NCBI GenBank assembly: GCA_011526095.1
Contig: WYBA01000055.1
Location: forward strand, 1-43,185
Source: Myxococcales bacterium
GTDB taxonomy: Bacteria; Myxococcota_A; Polyangia; Haliangiales; Haliangiaceae
Reading direction: 5' to 3'
Length of the DNA: 43,185 nt
Both the position numbers and the translations under genes were made by a program. Positions 18,103 to 26,845 of this stretch are shown here, in pieces. Each line of letters starts with the position of its first letter. Position 1 is the first letter of the stretch. Under the pieces are notes generated by a model that did not search any database, was not told the DNA's origin, and worked only from the letters and a program-made list of their open reading frames with translations.

Positions 18103-19101
18103 TCAGGGCGTCGATGCGGGCGGCGGGCCGGGCGGCGGGTGAGGCGTCGGACCGCTCCCGGGCTCCGGCAGGGGTGGCAGCGCGGCGACGAGCTGCGCCT
18201 CGAGCGCGTCGCGCTCGGCGGCGTCGAGCGCGAGCGTGGCGCGGACCTCGTCGCCGCGGACCTCGACGCGGATCGCGGGCGCCCAGCGGGCGAGGAACGG
18301 CGGCGGATCGGCGAGCAGCGCGCGGAACGCGGGCAGCGCGGCCTCGGCCGCGCCCGGGCTCGCGAACACGATCCCGAGCGCGGCGTGCAGGCCGTCGCGA
18401 CGGCGCACCGAGGCGTGGAGCGCGCGCGGCGGCTCGGGCACCGGGATCGGCGCGAGCAGCTCGGCGATCACGCCGCCCTCGCCCGGGACGCCGACGAGCC
18501 ACAGCGAGGCCGCCGGATCGACGCGCTCGATCAGGTCCGCGATCGCGGCGGGCGCCGGGCGAGCCGCGATCGCGGCCTCGAGCGCGGCGGCGTCGTCGCT
18601 GAGCTCGGGCTGCATCACGACGACGCCGTCGTCGAGCCAGGCGGCGTGCTCGACGTCCTCGCCCTGGACGTAGGCGGTGAGCGCGCCCGCCGCCTCGACC
18701 GCGACCGACGCGCCGCCGGCCGCCGCGACGGTGGCGAGGCACGCGTGCAGCCGGTCGCGCCCGGGCGCGGCGCGCGCCGCGACGGTCAGGCCGTCGGGCG
18801 AGGCCGGCACCACCACGGCGGCGGCGTCGAGGATCGTCCACGGGTCGAGGCCGCAGGCGGTCGCGACGGTCGCGCCGACCCCGGGCGCCTCGACGGTGAT
18901 CGCGCCGACCGCGCGCCGCCACGCCGGCGACACCGCGAGCTCGCCGAGCGCGAGCGACGCGACGATCTCCGCGTCCGCCGGCAGGCGCGCGAGCAGCGCG
19001 TCGGTCGCAGGGTTGGCGCTGCGAGGCGCGTCACCGCGGTCGCACGCGGCGGCGATCAGGACGACAGCTGCGAGCGCAGCATGGCGAAGCGTCAGGGTCA
19101 T
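18103..19101 (-). CDS. Lipoprotein of unknown function (332 residues)
   Basis: A signal peptide ends at a lipobox (LIAAAC, Cys20). The mature part alternates strands and helices. It includes LLARLPADAEIVASLALGEL, ALTAYVQGEDVEHAAWLDDG and, later, LWLVGVPGEGGVIAELLAPI. This resembles proteins that score periplasmic substrates with repeated PADA...-type modules (DUF3352-like), but the match is weak. The C-terminus is Pro-rich. The start codon is one base after the TGA of the upstream repeat protein, so translation is coupled. I cannot assign a function. Confidence 0.75.
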   Translation of the reverse strand: MTLTLRHAALAAVVLIAAACDRGDAPRSANPATDALLARLPADAEIVASLALGELAVSPAWRRAVGAITVEAPGVGATVATACGLDPWTILDAAAVVVPASPDGLTVAARAAPGRDRLHACLATVAAAGGASVAVEAAGALTAYVQGEDVEHAAWLDDGVVVMQPELSDDAAALEAAIAARPAPAAIADLIERVDPAASLWLVGVPGEGGVIAELLAPIPVPEPPRALHASVRRRDGLHAALGIVFASPGAAEAALPAFRALLADPPPFLARWAPAIRVEVRGDEVRATLALDAAERDALEAQLVAALPPLPEPGSGPTPHPPPGPPPASTP

Positions 19102-19102
19102 G

Positions 19103-21520
19103 TCACGGCTCCTCGTGCTCGCCGCCCTCGTCGCCGTGGGTCGGCAGGTCCGGGACGTCCGAGGGTGGCACGACCACCGTGCCGGCGGGGACGTCGCTGG
19201 CGTCGAACACCACCGGCGGCGGCGCGGTCGCGCCGGCGATCTCGACCAGCTGGCGCAGCACGCGCATCAGCGCGTCGTCGGTGTCGACGAGCAGCTCGAC
19301 GTGCCAGGCGCCCGGCGGGACGCCGGCCAGCTCGAACCGCCCGGCGTCGTCGGACACCGCGGCGGCCCACGGCTCGGCGCCGCGGTCGCCGGCGGGCCAC
19401 ACGGCGAGCCGCGCGTCGGGCAGCGGCCGGCCGTGAGCGCGGACCTCACCGCGCACGGTGACGCCCGGCAGCGTCTCGAGCCGCAGCCGGGTCGTCGCGG
19501 CGCCCGCGGCGAGCGCGCGCGGCGCGCAGCGCCCGGCGCGCGGGTGGCTGGCGTGGACGACGAGCGCCGCGCCGTCCGGCACGGTCGCGTCGAACGCGCC
19601 GCGGTGGCTACGCGTGACGACCGCGTAGCGCCCGTCGACCTCGATCCGGATGGTCGCCTCGTCGAGCGGCTCGCCGGCCGGATCGACGACGACGCCGCTG
19701 ACCGCGCGCCCGGCGGGCACCGCGATCGTGCCGACGTCGGTCGTCTCGCCCGGCCGCACCTCGACGCCGTCGCGGTACACCGTCGCCGCGCGCGGCCCGC
19801 CGAGCCGGAGCTGGTAGGTCAGCGGCGGCAGACCGTCGAGCCGGAACCGGCCGTCGCGCCCGACGCGCGCGGCGGTGAGCGTCTGCAGGTCCCGAACGAC
19901 GAGCCGGCCCGGATCGCCGGTGACGTCGACGCGCCCGACGATCGCCCCCGGCGACGGCACGACGAGCGTGACCTCGTCGCCGGCCTCGGCGACGCGCCCG
20001 ACGGCGTGCTGCGCGAACCCGCCGTCCTGGGGCCGCGCCGCGCTGAGGTGGAAGCCCGTGCGCGCCGGCAGCCCGCGGACCGCGAACCGCCCCTCGGCGT
20101 CGGTGACGACGACGCCGGGGAACACCGCGGGTGCGCCGGGGCGGCGCTCGACGAACGTCACGATCGCGTCGGCGATCCCCGCGCCGCGCTCGTCGGTGAC
20201 GCGGCCGGTGATCGCGCCGTCGAGCGCGAGCGTGACGATCACGGGCGCGGGATCGGCCGCGGTGAGATCGAGCTTGACCGGGCGCGCGCGCGCGACGTCG
20301 GACGAGGCGACCAGGACGATCGGCGCGGCCGGCAGCCCGCGCAGCGCGAACTCGCCGGTGGCGTCGGCGCGGACGTCGCCGAGGACGTGATCGCCGTCGA
20401 GCCACCGCGCCTGGACCGTCGCGCCCGCGACCGGCCGATCGTCCGACGTCACGACGACGCCTCGCGCGGTCCGCCCGCGCGCCGCGACGAGCTGCAGCGT
20501 CGCCCGCGCGCCGCCCTCGGCGAACACCGGCTCGCTCACCGCGGGCGCGAGCCCGTCGGCGGTGGCGATCACGATCCACGTGCCGCGCGCGACGCCGAGC
20601 TCGAACCGGCCGTCGTCGTCGGTGCGGACGCCGAGGCCCGAGCGCAGCGCGAGGTGCGGATCGGCGGCGCCCAGGCGAGCGGCGCGGCGCGCGTCGTCGA
20701 CCGCGACCAGCCCCTCCTGGTACGGGACGACCTCGACCTCGGCGCCGGCGACCGGCGCGCCGGCCTCGTCGACGACGCGGCCGTCGAGCGCCGCGGCCGC
20801 GGCGGGCAGCGCGACCCGCAGCGCCCGGACGTGCGGCGCAGGCTCCTCCTGATCCGGCCCCGGGCCGCGGCGGACCACCGCGTACCCCGGCGCCGAGACG
20901 ATCAGCTCGTGCCCGACGTAGACCAGCCCCGGCAGGCGCGCGACGCCCGCGCCGTCGGTGAACGCGGCGCGCAGGTGCGCGCCGTCGAACATCGTGATCG
21001 CCTGGGCGCGGACCAGCGCGCCCTCGATCGCTCGGCCGTCGTCCTCGGCCACGACCATGACCTCGAGCGCGTGCCCCTGGTAGAGCCGGAGCGTGACCTC
21101 GGCGTCGCCGTCGGTGAGGTCGACGGGGAGCGGCCCGGCGATCCGCTGCGCGTCGTGCGCCTCGACGGCGACGCGGGCCGGCGGCAGGTCGGTCAGCGTG
21201 AACCGCCCGTCGGCGCCGGCGCGAGCGACGCGCGCGGGCCGCGCCAGCACGACCTGCGCGTCGCCGACCGGCGCCCCCGCCGCATCGACGACGATCCCGC
21301 GCAGCGTGCGCCTCGCCTCGACGCGCGGCGGGACCGCGGCGCGGTGGCGGGCGATCCGCGCGCGCCGCGCGGCGTCGTCCCCGTCCTCCGCGCGCGCCTC
21401 GCGCGCCGCGGCCGCCTCCCTCGGCCGCGACGCGCGCTCGTCGCCGCGCCACCACCACAGCGCCGCGACGATCAGCGCGAGCGCGACGCCCGCGAGCGCC
21501 GCTCGACGCTTCGCCGACAA
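19103..21520 (-). CDS. Membrane-anchored protein of about eight carboxypeptidase-regulatory-like repeats
   Basis: The 805-residue protein has an N-terminal membrane anchor (residues ~6-24, ending WWW), a charged Ala/Arg-rich stalk to ~65, and then about eight beta-sandwich repeats. Each has the pattern G-x-V-x-D-x-x-G-x-P-x-x-x-A, later D-x-x-G-x-F-x-x-x-x-L-P. Examples start at RGIVVDAAGAPVGDAQVVLA, DGRVVDEAGAPVAGAEVEVV, TGRVTDERGAGIADAIVTFV and SGVVVDPAGEPLDEATIRI. These CarboxypepD_reg-like domains serve adhesion or scaffold roles on cell surfaces. The start appears to be TTG at 21520, since no ATG or GTG occurs in frame nearby. It follows the phospholipase-like gene by six bases and precedes two lipoprotein genes. 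Confidence 0.85.
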   Translation of the reverse strand: MSAKRRAALAGVALALIVAALWWWRGDERASRPREAAAAREARAEDGDDAARRARIARHRAAVPPRVEARRTLRGIVVDAAGAPVGDAQVVLARPARVARAGADGRFTLTDLPPARVAVEAHDAQRIAGPLPVDLTDGDAEVTLRLYQGHALEVMVVAEDDGRAIEGALVRAQAITMFDGAHLRAAFTDGAGVARLPGLVYVGHELIVSAPGYAVVRRGPGPDQEEPAPHVRALRVALPAAAAALDGRVVDEAGAPVAGAEVEVVPYQEGLVAVDDARRAARLGAADPHLALRSGLGVRTDDDGRFELGVARGTWIVIATADGLAPAVSEPVFAEGGARATLQLVAARGRTARGVVVTSDDRPVAGATVQARWLDGDHVLGDVRADATGEFALRGLPAAPIVLVASSDVARARPVKLDLTAADPAPVIVTLALDGAITGRVTDERGAGIADAIVTFVERRPGAPAVFPGVVVTDAEGRFAVRGLPARTGFHLSAARPQDGGFAQHAVGRVAEAGDEVTLVVPSPGAIVGRVDVTGDPGRLVVRDLQTLTAARVGRDGRFRLDGLPPLTYQLRLGGPRAATVYRDGVEVRPGETTDVGTIAVPAGRAVSGVVVDPAGEPLDEATIRIEVDGRYAVVTRSHRGAFDATVPDGAALVVHASHPRAGRCAPRALAAGAATTRLRLETLPGVTVRGEVRAHGRPLPDARLAVWPAGDRGAEPWAAAVSDDAGRFELAGVPPGAWHVELLVDTDDALMRVLRQLVEIAGATAPPPVVFDASDVPAGTVVVPPSDVPDLPTHGDEGGEHEEP

Positions 21521-21526
21521 GGCGCG

Positions 21527-21940
21527 TCAGCTCCCGACGCGCGCCCAGGTGCTCTGCCAGGTGTCCTTGACGTAGGTGGCGGCGTTGTCCCAGTGGTAGC
21601 GGATCAGCGAGGCCGCCGCCTTGCCCAGGCCGCGCGAGCCGGTGAGGCAGCGGTAGTGCGCCGTCGCGCCGGAGTAGCCGGCGCACTTGTTGTCCTTGAT
21701 GCACGAGTCGTGGGCGGCGCACGCCGAGGTCGCCGTCGTGCCGAAGTAGGTCGAACAGCCCGGCCCGCACCGGCCGTAGCACGCGTTCGAGTAGCAGCCG
21801 GCGTAGTAGTAGTCGTCCTCGCGGGCCTCCTGCTGGTAACCACCGCTGCCTCCATAGTTGGCCTGCGCCGGCTGCGAGTCGGCGAGCAGGACGATGGTGG
21901 CGAGCGCGAGCGCGACGAGTGCGATGAGCTGCTTGGGCAT
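21527..21940 (-). CDS. Secreted phospholipase A2-like Cys-rich protein
   Basis: The 137-residue protein has a signal peptide (~1-27, cleavage near QPAQA-N). The mature part contains CYGRCGPGC (54-62) and, 11 residues later, CAAHDSC (74-80). Cys58 to His77 is 19 residues, identical to Cys29-His48 of pancreatic phospholipase A2. YGRCGPG corresponds to its calcium-binding loop, and His77-Asp78 to the catalytic pair. Three more cysteines lie at 49, 86 and 98. A helical tail WDNAATYVKDTWQSTW closes the protein. It would cleave phospholipids outside the cell or in the envelope, if active. GGAGGG precedes the ATG at 21940. It opens a minus-strand operon of surface proteins, and its domain matches the one at 2477-3298. 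Confidence 0.82.
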   Translation of the reverse strand: MPKQLIALVALALATIVLLADSQPAQANYGGSGGYQQEAREDDYYYAGCYSNACYGRCGPGCSTYFGTTATSACAAHDSCIKDNKCAGYSGATAHYRCLTGSRGLGKAAASLIRYHWDNAATYVKDTWQSTWARVGS

Positions 21941-22073
21941 GGGTCCCTCCCTGCGGTCCCGATGTGCAACGGCCGGTCCAGCAAGATCGGCAAGCCAACT
22001 CACCGAGATCACGACCGCTCGCACGACGGTCGCGCACCCCGGCCGCTCAGGCCTTGAGCAACTCGCGCAACAC

Positions 22074-22085
22074 CGGTTCGAACCG
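22074..22085. repeat. 12-base perfect palindrome in a divergent intergenic region
   Basis: CGGTTCGAACCG reads the same on both strands. It lies in the 197-base gap between the phospholipase-like gene (minus) and the DUF4336-like gene (plus), just upstream of a good promoter for the latter. It could be a repressor site for either gene. Confidence 0.4.
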
Positions 22086-22102
22086 CCCACGCCCTGCCCG
22101 AC

Positions 22103-22131
22103 TTGACCTGCGCGACGGACCGGTGCGTCAT
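22103..22131 (+). promoter_or_regulatory. Sigma-70-type promoter of the DUF4336-like gene
   Basis: TTGACC (22103-22108) and CGTCAT (22126-22131) are separated by 17 bases. The -35 matches the consensus at five of six positions. The -10 is only fair and ends six bases before the ATG at 22138, so the mRNA would be leaderless. Confidence 0.45.
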
Positions 22132-22137
22132 CGCGGG

Positions 22138-22842
22138 ATGTCCGCGTTCCCCGTCGCGCTGCGCCACGGCCCCCTGCTCCCGGTCTGCGACGGCGTCCAC
22201 GCCGTCCGTGGCCAGTTCCGCATGGGCCCGGGCGTGCTGATCCCGCGGACGATGACGATCGTGGCGGTCGCCGACGGGCTCGTCGTGCTGAACGCGATCC
22301 GCCTCGACGCCGCGGGCGAGGCCGCGCTCGCCGCGCTCGGGCGGATCGCCCACCTGGTCAAGCTCGCCGACGCCCACGGCATCGACGAGCCCTACTACGT
22401 CGACCGGTTCTCCCCGCAGGTGTGGACGTTGCCGGGCGCGCGGCTAGGCGGCGTCCCGGCCGGGCGGACGCTCGGCCCGGACGGCCCCGTCGCCGGCGGC
22501 GTGGTGATCGACCTGACGTGTCCGAAGGGCGGACGCGAGGCCAGCTACTGGATCCCGCACGGCGGCGGCACGCTGGTCACGTGCGACGCCGTCCAGCACC
22601 ACGTCGACGGCGAGCTCGCGTCGTGGCTGGCGCGGCGGATCTCGCCGCTGCTGGGGTTCTCCGGCGGCGTGATCGTCCCGCGGATGTGGCGCAAGGTCCA
22701 CGGCGTCGACGGCGCCGCGGTGCGCGAGGTGCTCGCCGGGCTGACGGCGCGGCCGTTCGCGAACCTCGTGACCGGCCACGGCCCGCCGGTCATCGGCGGC
22801 GCCGACGCCGCGGTGCGCGACGCGATCGCGCGCGTGAGCTGA
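22138..22842 (+). CDS. MBL-fold/DUF4336-like protein
   Basis: The 234-residue protein begins with GPLLPVCDGVHAVRGQFRMG, then PRTMTIVAVADGLVVLNAIR and AALGRIAHLVKLADAHGIDE. It follows the order of strands seen in DUF4336 proteins, which are relatives of the metallo-beta-lactamase fold. The canonical HxHxDH zinc motif is absent; only isolated His residues remain (AHGIDE, TCDAVQHH, TGHGPP), so hydrolase activity is uncertain. There is no signal peptide. The ATG at 22138 is chosen because a promoter ends six bases upstream. It is transcribed alone; the next gene is about 100 bases away and has its own ribosome-binding site. Confidence 0.75.
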   Translation: MSAFPVALRHGPLLPVCDGVHAVRGQFRMGPGVLIPRTMTIVAVADGLVVLNAIRLDAAGEAALAALGRIAHLVKLADAHGIDEPYYVDRFSPQVWTLPGARLGGVPAGRTLGPDGPVAGGVVIDLTCPKGGREASYWIPHGGGTLVTCDAVQHHVDGELASWLARRISPLLGFSGGVIVPRMWRKVHGVDGAAVREVLAGLTARPFANLVTGHGPPVIGGADAAVRDAIARVS

Positions 22843-22943
22843 CCGCGCCGCTCGGCGCGGGGCGCCGAGAAAGTCGCGGAGGCCGGCGATCCGATCGGCG
22901 ACCCCGGGCGTACGATGTTCCGATTCCTCCAGGGGGTATACCC

Positions 22944-23963
22944 GTGCGACAGCTCTGCCTCGTGCTCGCGATCAGCCTGACCAGTTCCACGCTCGTCACC
23001 GCCTGCGGCGGCGATGACGAGGCGCTCCCCGACGCCGGCGGCGCCACGCCCGACGCCGAGGTCACCACGCCGGACGCCGACACGACGCCGCAGCCGTCGG
23101 TCGCCCGCGGCGAGTACCTCGTCGAGCACGTCGCGGCGTGCGGCGACTGCCACACGCCACGCCTGAAGACCGGCGCGCCGGACCTCGACAACTACCTCGC
23201 CGGCGTCGAGTGCTTCATCGACGTGAACGGGCCCGACGCCGGCGGCTGCCTCCACAGCCGCAACCTCACCGATCACGCGACCGGCCTCGCGAACCGCTCG
23301 GACGACGAGATCAAGACGATGTTCCAGGACGGCATCCGCCCCAACGGCGAGGCGCTGGTGTCGGTGATGCCGTACTGGATCTTCCACAACCTGTCCGACG
23401 TCGACGCCGACTCGATCGTGATGTACCTGCGCACCGTGCCCGGCGTGGATCACACCGTGCCCGCCAGCGACCCGCCGTGGACGCCGCCCCTGGTCGCGGC
23501 GCCCGCGTTCGACCTCGACGACATGCCGGCGCCGGCGACGACGTCGGACGAGAAGGAGCTGGGGCGCTACCTCGCGACGCTCGCGTGCGTCGACTGCCAC
23601 ACGGCGCGCACCGACATGAACGACTTCCGCTCGCTCGACATGACCAAGCTGCTCGCCGGCGGCAACGGCTTCCCGCGCGAGATGCTCGGGCTCGGCGATC
23701 CGTTCCCCGCGGTCATCTTCACGTCCAACCTCACGCCGCACGCGACCGGGCTCGACGGCTGGACGGCCGCCGAGATCATCGCGGTGCTCCACGACGGCGT
23801 CGATCCGGAGGGCGACCTGGTGTGCCCGCCGATGCCGGGCGGCCAGATGGCGCCGTTCGGCGGGCTGACCGACGACGACGCCGAGGCGATCGCGGCGTAC
23901 CTCATGGACATCGCGGGGATCGACAACGCGATCCCCAACGGCTGCTCGATCCCGTCGCCGTGA
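22944..23963 (+). CDS. Two-heme c-type cytochrome lipoprotein
   Basis: The 339-residue protein starts at GTG after AGGGGG. It has a signal peptide with lipobox (LVTAC, Cys21) and a ~35-residue Asp/Pro/Thr linker. Two heme-attachment motifs follow: CGDCH (66-70) and CVDCH (215-219). Each is part of a class I cytochrome fold with candidate Met ligands in VSVMPYWIF and MPGGQMAPF. The pattern [19 protein letters not shown] is that of cytochromes in dehydrogenase electron-transfer chains. It would shuttle electrons at the outer face of the membrane. Its TGA overlaps the GTG of a second cytochrome, so the two probably act together. Confidence 0.9.
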   Translation: MRQLCLVLAISLTSSTLVTACGGDDEALPDAGGATPDAEVTTPDADTTPQPSVARGEYLVEHVAACGDCHTPRLKTGAPDLDNYLAGVECFIDVNGPDAGGCLHSRNLTDHATGLANRSDDEIKTMFQDGIRPNGEALVSVMPYWIFHNLSDVDADSIVMYLRTVPGVDHTVPASDPPWTPPLVAAPAFDLDDMPAPATTSDEKELGRYLATLACVDCHTARTDMNDFRSLDMTKLLAGGNGFPREMLGLGDPFPAVIFTSNLTPHATGLDGWTAAEIIAVLHDGVDPEGDLVCPPMPGGQMAPFGGLTDDDAEAIAAYLMDIAGIDNAIPNGCSIPSP

Positions 23964-25003
23964 CGCCCGCCCGCGCCGCCGCGGTCGTCGCAGGCGTGGC
24001 GCTCGCCGCGGGCTGCGGCGGGGACGCCGCCGGCCCGGACGACGCGTCGCCCGACGCGCGGGCCGGCGCGCCCTCCGACGCGGCGCCCGACCCGACGCGG
24101 CTGTCGTCGACCGGCCTGTACGCCGACCTCGCCGCCGGCACGCTCGCGCCGGGCGTGATGGCGTTCGCGCCGACGTACACGCTGTGGTCCGACGGCGCGG
24201 TCAAGCAGCGCTGGCTGTGGCTACCGCCGGGCGGTCGGATCGACGCGTCCGATCCGGCCCACTGGCAGCTCCCCGTCGGCGCGAAGCTGTGGAAGGAGTT
24301 CCGCGCCCCCGACGGGACGCGGCTCGAGACGCGGCTGATCGAGCGCGTCGCCGCCACCGGCGACGACGACGACGACTACCGCGCCGGCGCGTTCGTGTGG
24401 CTCGACGACGACAGCGACGCGGTGCTGGCCGAGGACGGCGCGACCGACGTGCGCGGCACGCCGCACGACGTGCCGGACGCGACCGCGTGCCGGACGTGCC
24501 ACACCGGCGAGCCGGGCTTCGCGCTCGGGCTGTCGACGCTGCAGCTGTCGGGCGCCGGCGACGGTGTCCGGCTGGCGGACCTCGCCGGCGCCGGCGCGTT
24601 CGACGGCGCCGCCCCGGGCGCGTACGTGGTGCCAGGCGACGCGACGACCCGCGCCGCGCTCGGCTACCTCCACGCCAACTGCGGCCACTGCCACAGCCCG
24701 ACCGGCTCGGCCCGCCCCGACGTCGACATGACCTTGCAGCTCGATCTCGCGGCGCAGACGCCCGAGGCGACGACGATCTGGCAGGCCACCGTCGGCGTCG
24801 CGCTGTTCCGGTTCGACCACCCCGGCTACGCGCTGCGCGTCGCGCCGGGCGACCCCGACGCCAGCGCCGTGCTCTACCGCATGACGGTGCGCGACGCGGC
24901 CGCGGCCGGCAGCGAGCAGATGCCGCCGATCGCGACCGACGTCGTCGACGCCGACGGCGTCGCCGCGGTGCGGGCGTGGATCGCGGCGCTGCCGCCGCCG
25001 TGA
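23960..25003 (+). CDS. Second two-heme cytochrome-like lipoprotein
   Basis: The 347-residue protein has a lipobox near residue 19 (LAAGC) and an Asp/Ala/Pro linker. The body contains [37 protein letters not shown] and two heme motifs, CRTCH (177-181) and CGHCH (241-245). This order, with a TLWSDGA..KRW-type module before the hemes, recalls the SO2930/HNE_0200-type diheme cytochromes; I state this from memory with moderate confidence. The GTG start overlaps the upstream stop (GTGA). The gene ends four bases before the convergent acyl-CoA dehydrogenase stop. Confidence 0.87.
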   Translation: MTPARAAAVVAGVALAAGCGGDAAGPDDASPDARAGAPSDAAPDPTRLSSTGLYADLAAGTLAPGVMAFAPTYTLWSDGAVKQRWLWLPPGGRIDASDPAHWQLPVGAKLWKEFRAPDGTRLETRLIERVAATGDDDDDYRAGAFVWLDDDSDAVLAEDGATDVRGTPHDVPDATACRTCHTGEPGFALGLSTLQLSGAGDGVRLADLAGAGAFDGAAPGAYVVPGDATTRAALGYLHANCGHCHSPTGSARPDVDMTLQLDLAAQTPEATTIWQATVGVALFRFDHPGYALRVAPGDPDASAVLYRMTVRDAAAAGSEQMPPIATDVVDADGVAAVRAWIAALPPP

Positions 25004-25007
25004 CCGT

Positions 25008-26807
25008 CTACAGCCAGTCGGGATCGAGCGCGCCGTAGCTGTCCTCGCCGCTGCGGCACAGCTGGGCGAGGTGATCGATCCGCGGCAGCTCGGTGCGGAT
25101 CCAGTACTGCGCGGCGGCGAGCTTGGCCCGGTAGAAGCCAGCGTCGGGGCCGGCGTCGCCGGCGCGGGCCAGGCCCTCGCGCGCCGCGGCCGCCTGGTCG
25201 AGCCAGCTCCACGCGACGACGACGGTGCCGAACAGGTCGAGGTAGTCGGTGGCGTGGAGCAGCATCGCCTCGGGATCGCGCAGCCCGCGCGCCGCGAGCT
25301 CGGCGGTGAGCGCGCCGACGACGCCGACCGCGCGCTCGACCTCGGCGATCCACGCCGCGTCGACGCCGGCGGCGCGGGCGCGCGCGCACGTGGCGGCGAT
25401 CTCGGCCGCGACCGCCTGCAGCCCGGCCCCGCCCTTGCCGACGGCGCGGCGCCCGAGCAGGTCGAGCGCCTGGATGCCCGTGGTGCCCTCGTGGATCGTG
25501 TTGAGCTTCTGGTCGCGCAGCCACGACTCGGGCAGGTACTCGCTGGAGTAGCCGTAGCCGCCGTGGATCTGCAGCGCGAGCGCGTTGGCCTCGAACCCGC
25601 GCTCGGCCGGGAAGGACTTGGCCACCGGCGTCAGCACGTCGAGCACCAGCGCGGCCCGCTCCTTCGCCGCGCCCTCGCCGTGCGCCGCGACGTCGGCGTA
25701 GAACGAGGCGCGCGCGACCACGCCGAGCCCGCCCTCGACGATCGCCTTCTGGCGCAGCAGCATCCGCCGCACGTCGGCGTGGCGGGTCAGCGGCACCGGC
25801 GGCGCGGTGGGATCCTTGGCGCTCGCCGGGCGGCCCTGGGTGCGCGTGCGCGCGTAGGCGAGCGCCTCGTGGTAGGCGACCGACGCGGTCGCGACGCCGT
25901 TGAGCCCGACCATCAGCCGCGCCTCGTTCATCATCTGGAACATGTAGGCCAGGCCCTTGTGCGGCTCGCCGACGAGCCAGCCGTGGCAATCGCCGCGCTC
26001 GCCGTAGGCCAGCGCGAGGCTCGGCAGGCCCTTCCACCCGACCTTGTGGATCATCTGCGTCGTCGCGACGTCGTTGTCGACGAGCGCGGCCCCGGTGCCC
26101 GGGCGCAGCCGCGGCACGCAGAACAGCGAGATGCCCTTGACCCCCGCCGGGGCGCCGCGGATCCGCGCCAGCGTCATGTGCACGACGTTCTCGGTGAGGT
26201 CGTGGTCGCCGCCGGAGATGAAGATCTTGTTGCCGGTGATCCGGTAGCTGCCGTCGGGCGCGGGCTCGGCGGTGGTCTGGACGTCGGCGAGGCTCGAGCC
26301 GGCCTGCGGCTCGGTCAGCGCCATCGTCCCCAGCCACTCCCCGCGGTGCATCTTGCCCAGGTACGTGTCGCGCAGCGCGGCGTCGCCGAACGCCTCGATC
26401 AGGTGCGCGGCGCCCTGGGTGAGCCCGAGGTAGCCATAGGCGCCGAGGTTGGCCGCCATCAGGTACGCGCTCGCGAACGTGTAGACCGTGAGCGGGAGCT
26501 GCTGGCCGCCGACCTCGGCGGCGCGCGGCGCGGCGATGAGGTCGAGCGCGACGAGCTGCGGGAACACCTCGCGCAGCCGCGGGTGGACGTGGATCCGGCC
26601 GTTGACCAGCCGCGGCGGCTGCTCGTCGAGCGGCCGGTACGTCGGGAACAGCACCTCGCGCGCGAACCGCCGCGTCGCGCCGAGCACCAGATCGAACGTG
26701 TCGCGCCCATGGTCGGCGAAGTACGGCAGGCGTGTGAGCGCGGGTGCGTCCAGCACCTCGTAGAGCTGGAACTCCACGTCGCGGTCGTCGATGAGCGGGT
26801 TGGCCAT
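25008..26807 (-). CDS. Acyl-CoA dehydrogenase, large (DmdC/AidB-like) type
   Basis: The 599-residue flavoenzyme oxidises acyl-CoA to enoyl-CoA. The core has [20 protein letters not shown] and [20 protein letters not shown] for FAD and substrate binding. The catalytic base is Glu440 in [11 protein letters not shown], the position used by medium-chain enzymes. [14 protein letters not shown] and a ~130-residue C-terminal extension ([18 protein letters not shown] onward) place it in the ~600-residue subgroup that includes 3-methylmercaptopropionyl-CoA dehydrogenases. The chain-length preference is unknown. TAGCAT stands nine bases before the ATG. It is divergent from an exported protein gene. Confidence 0.95.
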   Translation of the reverse strand: MANPLIDDRDVEFQLYEVLDAPALTRLPYFADHGRDTFDLVLGATRRFAREVLFPTYRPLDEQPPRLVNGRIHVHPRLREVFPQLVALDLIAAPRAAEVGGQQLPLTVYTFASAYLMAANLGAYGYLGLTQGAAHLIEAFGDAALRDTYLGKMHRGEWLGTMALTEPQAGSSLADVQTTAEPAPDGSYRITGNKIFISGGDHDLTENVVHMTLARIRGAPAGVKGISLFCVPRLRPGTGAALVDNDVATTQMIHKVGWKGLPSLALAYGERGDCHGWLVGEPHKGLAYMFQMMNEARLMVGLNGVATASVAYHEALAYARTRTQGRPASAKDPTAPPVPLTRHADVRRMLLRQKAIVEGGLGVVARASFYADVAAHGEGAAKERAALVLDVLTPVAKSFPAERGFEANALALQIHGGYGYSSEYLPESWLRDQKLNTIHEGTTGIQALDLLGRRAVGKGGAGLQAVAAEIAATCARARAAGVDAAWIAEVERAVGVVGALTAELAARGLRDPEAMLLHATDYLDLFGTVVVAWSWLDQAAAAREGLARAGDAGPDAGFYRAKLAAAQYWIRTELPRIDHLAQLCRSGEDSYGALDPDWL

Positions 26808-26816
26808 GGCGCGGCG

Positions 26817-26826
26817 ATGCTATCGT
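26817..26826. promoter_or_regulatory. Overlapping divergent -10 elements
   Basis: On the minus strand TAGCAT (26822-26817) is nine bases before the dehydrogenase ATG, with TTGTTC 16 bases further upstream. On the plus strand TATCGT (26821-26826) lies 19 bases before the ATG at 26846. The two -10 elements share bases, so the promoters would compete for RNA polymerase. Confidence 0.4.
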
Positions 26827-26845
26827 GGTCGCAGGGGGGAACAAC

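Noticed and set aside
22073..22085. GGTTCGAACC resembling a tRNA T-loop
   Set aside because: No acceptor stem, anticodon arm or D-arm can be built around it. It is better explained as a palindromic operator.
22138..22842. Active metallo-beta-lactamase
   Set aside because: The HxHxDH motif is absent, so only fold-level similarity is claimed.
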